In this document: in pieces, positions 5,583 to 6,089 of the stretch | Layout: every line of letters begins with the position of its first letter | Numbering within the stretch: the stretch's first letter is position 1 | Assembly: GCA_963578625.1 (NCBI GenBank) | Contig: CAUZEO010000324.1 | Coordinates: 1-6,089, forward strand | From: CAUZEO01 sp963578625 | Lineage (GTDB): Bacteria > Verrucomicrobiota > Kiritimatiellia > SLOV01 | Reading direction: 5' to 3' | DNA: 6,089 nucleotides | Notes under the pieces: model-generated | Database searches by the model: none | The model's input: only the letters and a program-made list of their open reading frames with translations | What the model was told of the DNA's origin: nothing | Program-made: the position numbers and the translations under genes

Positions 5583-6089
5583 ACTTCAGCATGGCCCTTG
5601 CGTGATCGATCGTCACTCCGGTCTGGTCCTTGCCGCCTAGCATGCGGGCAATTTCGTCGACCCGTTCATCGACCTCGAGAATATTTACACCGGTGAAGGT
5701 GCGATTCTGCCTGACTTCCTTCTGGACGGCGAGGTGCGCACTGCCGAAAACCGCTACCTGGGGAAGATGAGTAATGCAAAGCACCTGGTGGTTCTCACCC
5801 AGCCGCGCAAGCTTCCTGCCGACCACGGTTCCCATTTCTCCGCCGATATTCGCGTCAATCTCGTCGAAGATAAGCACCGGGATCCGATCGAGTTCGGCCA
5901 ACACGCCTTTGGTTGCCAGCATGACACGTGAAATTTCGCCGCTGGAAGCGATCGTCCGAAGGGGGCGCATGGCCTCTCCCACGTTTGGCGCGAAGCCGAA
6001 CTCCACATCGTCGAGCCCCGTGGGCCGCGCATCGGCCGCGCCCTCGACGTGCACGGCGAACGCGCCGCGTTCGAATCCCAGGGAGCGCA
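5566..6089 (-). CDS. recN: DNA repair protein RecN, C-terminal part (5' end outside window)
   Basis: The last 173 codons of an SMC-like ATPase that acts at double-strand breaks. The frame is open to the window's right edge and reads LGFERGAFAVHVEGAADARP at its start. Diagnostic motifs of the ABC half-site follow. The signature is ASSGEISRVMLATKG. Walker B is PVLIFDEIDANIGGEMG, with the catalytic Glu after the Asp. The H-loop region is VLCITHLPQVAVFG. The C-terminal tail DEIARMLGGKDQTGVTIDHA matches the RecN end (A-R-M-L-G-G). Walker A and the coiled coil lie outside the window. The GTG at 6054 is internal and not a start. It is convergent to the M24 gene, with its TGA at 5566-5568 inside that gene's last codons. 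The DEIDANIGGE form is what I associate with Verrucomicrobiota and similar lineages. It is a housekeeping gene and seems unrelated to the operon. Confidence 0.95.
   Translation of the reverse strand, partial: RSLGFERGAFAVHVEGAADARPTGLDDVEFGFAPNVGEAMRPLRTIASSGEISRVMLATKGVLAELDRIPVLIFDEIDANIGGEMGTVVGRKLARLGENHQVLCITHLPQVAVFGSAHLAVQKEVRQNRTFTGVNILEVDERVDEIARMLGGKDQTGVTIDHARAMLKSVNHS

Overview
The window looks like a chromosomal stretch of a moderately GC-rich, free-living bacterium. Two things hint at Verrucomicrobiota or a related PVC-group lineage: the RecN C-terminus (Walker B region FDEIDANIGGEMG) and the particular creatininase-like and DUF6786-like subfamilies. This placement is inference from recalled family resemblance, not a computed result. 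No RNA genes, CRISPR array, insertion sequence or phage gene is visible.

Layout. (1) 1-1193, + strand: the 3' end of an SGNH/GDSL hydrolase gene; a small two-helix membrane protein gene that overlaps it; then a decayed phytanoyl-CoA dioxygenase (PhyH)-family gene with at least three frame changes and two in-frame stops. (2) 1232-2281, - strand: an intact aldo/keto reductase converging on the pseudogene. (3) 2282-2590: a divergent intergenic region of about 309 bp. It holds a candidate promoter whose spacer is filled by a perfect palindrome, plus smaller repeats. (4) 2591-5575, + strand: a probable three-gene operon with short gaps (27 and 45 bp). It encodes a mutarotase-fold protein resembling DUF6786/DUF4380, a creatininase-family amidohydrolase homologue with an altered metal motif, and an M24 (creatinase/Xaa-Pro peptidase fold) protein that has lost most of the canonical metal site. 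(5) 5566-6089, - strand: the C-terminal part of the DNA repair ATPase RecN, convergent with the M24 gene and overlapping it by 10 bp.

How the genes may work together. The AKR and the three-gene operon are divergent and may share control from the 2282-2590 region. A sugar-type oxidoreductase, a mutarotase-fold protein and two homologues of creatine/creatinine-degrading enzymes suggest catabolism of a small carbonyl, cyclic-amide or amidino compound, possibly linked to a sugar. The substrate cannot be read from the sequence. The two hydrolase homologues both depart from textbook active sites, so they should not be annotated simply as creatininase and creatinase. This operon is the most interesting part of the window. 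The rest is ordinary accessory metabolism, one pseudogene and one housekeeping gene.
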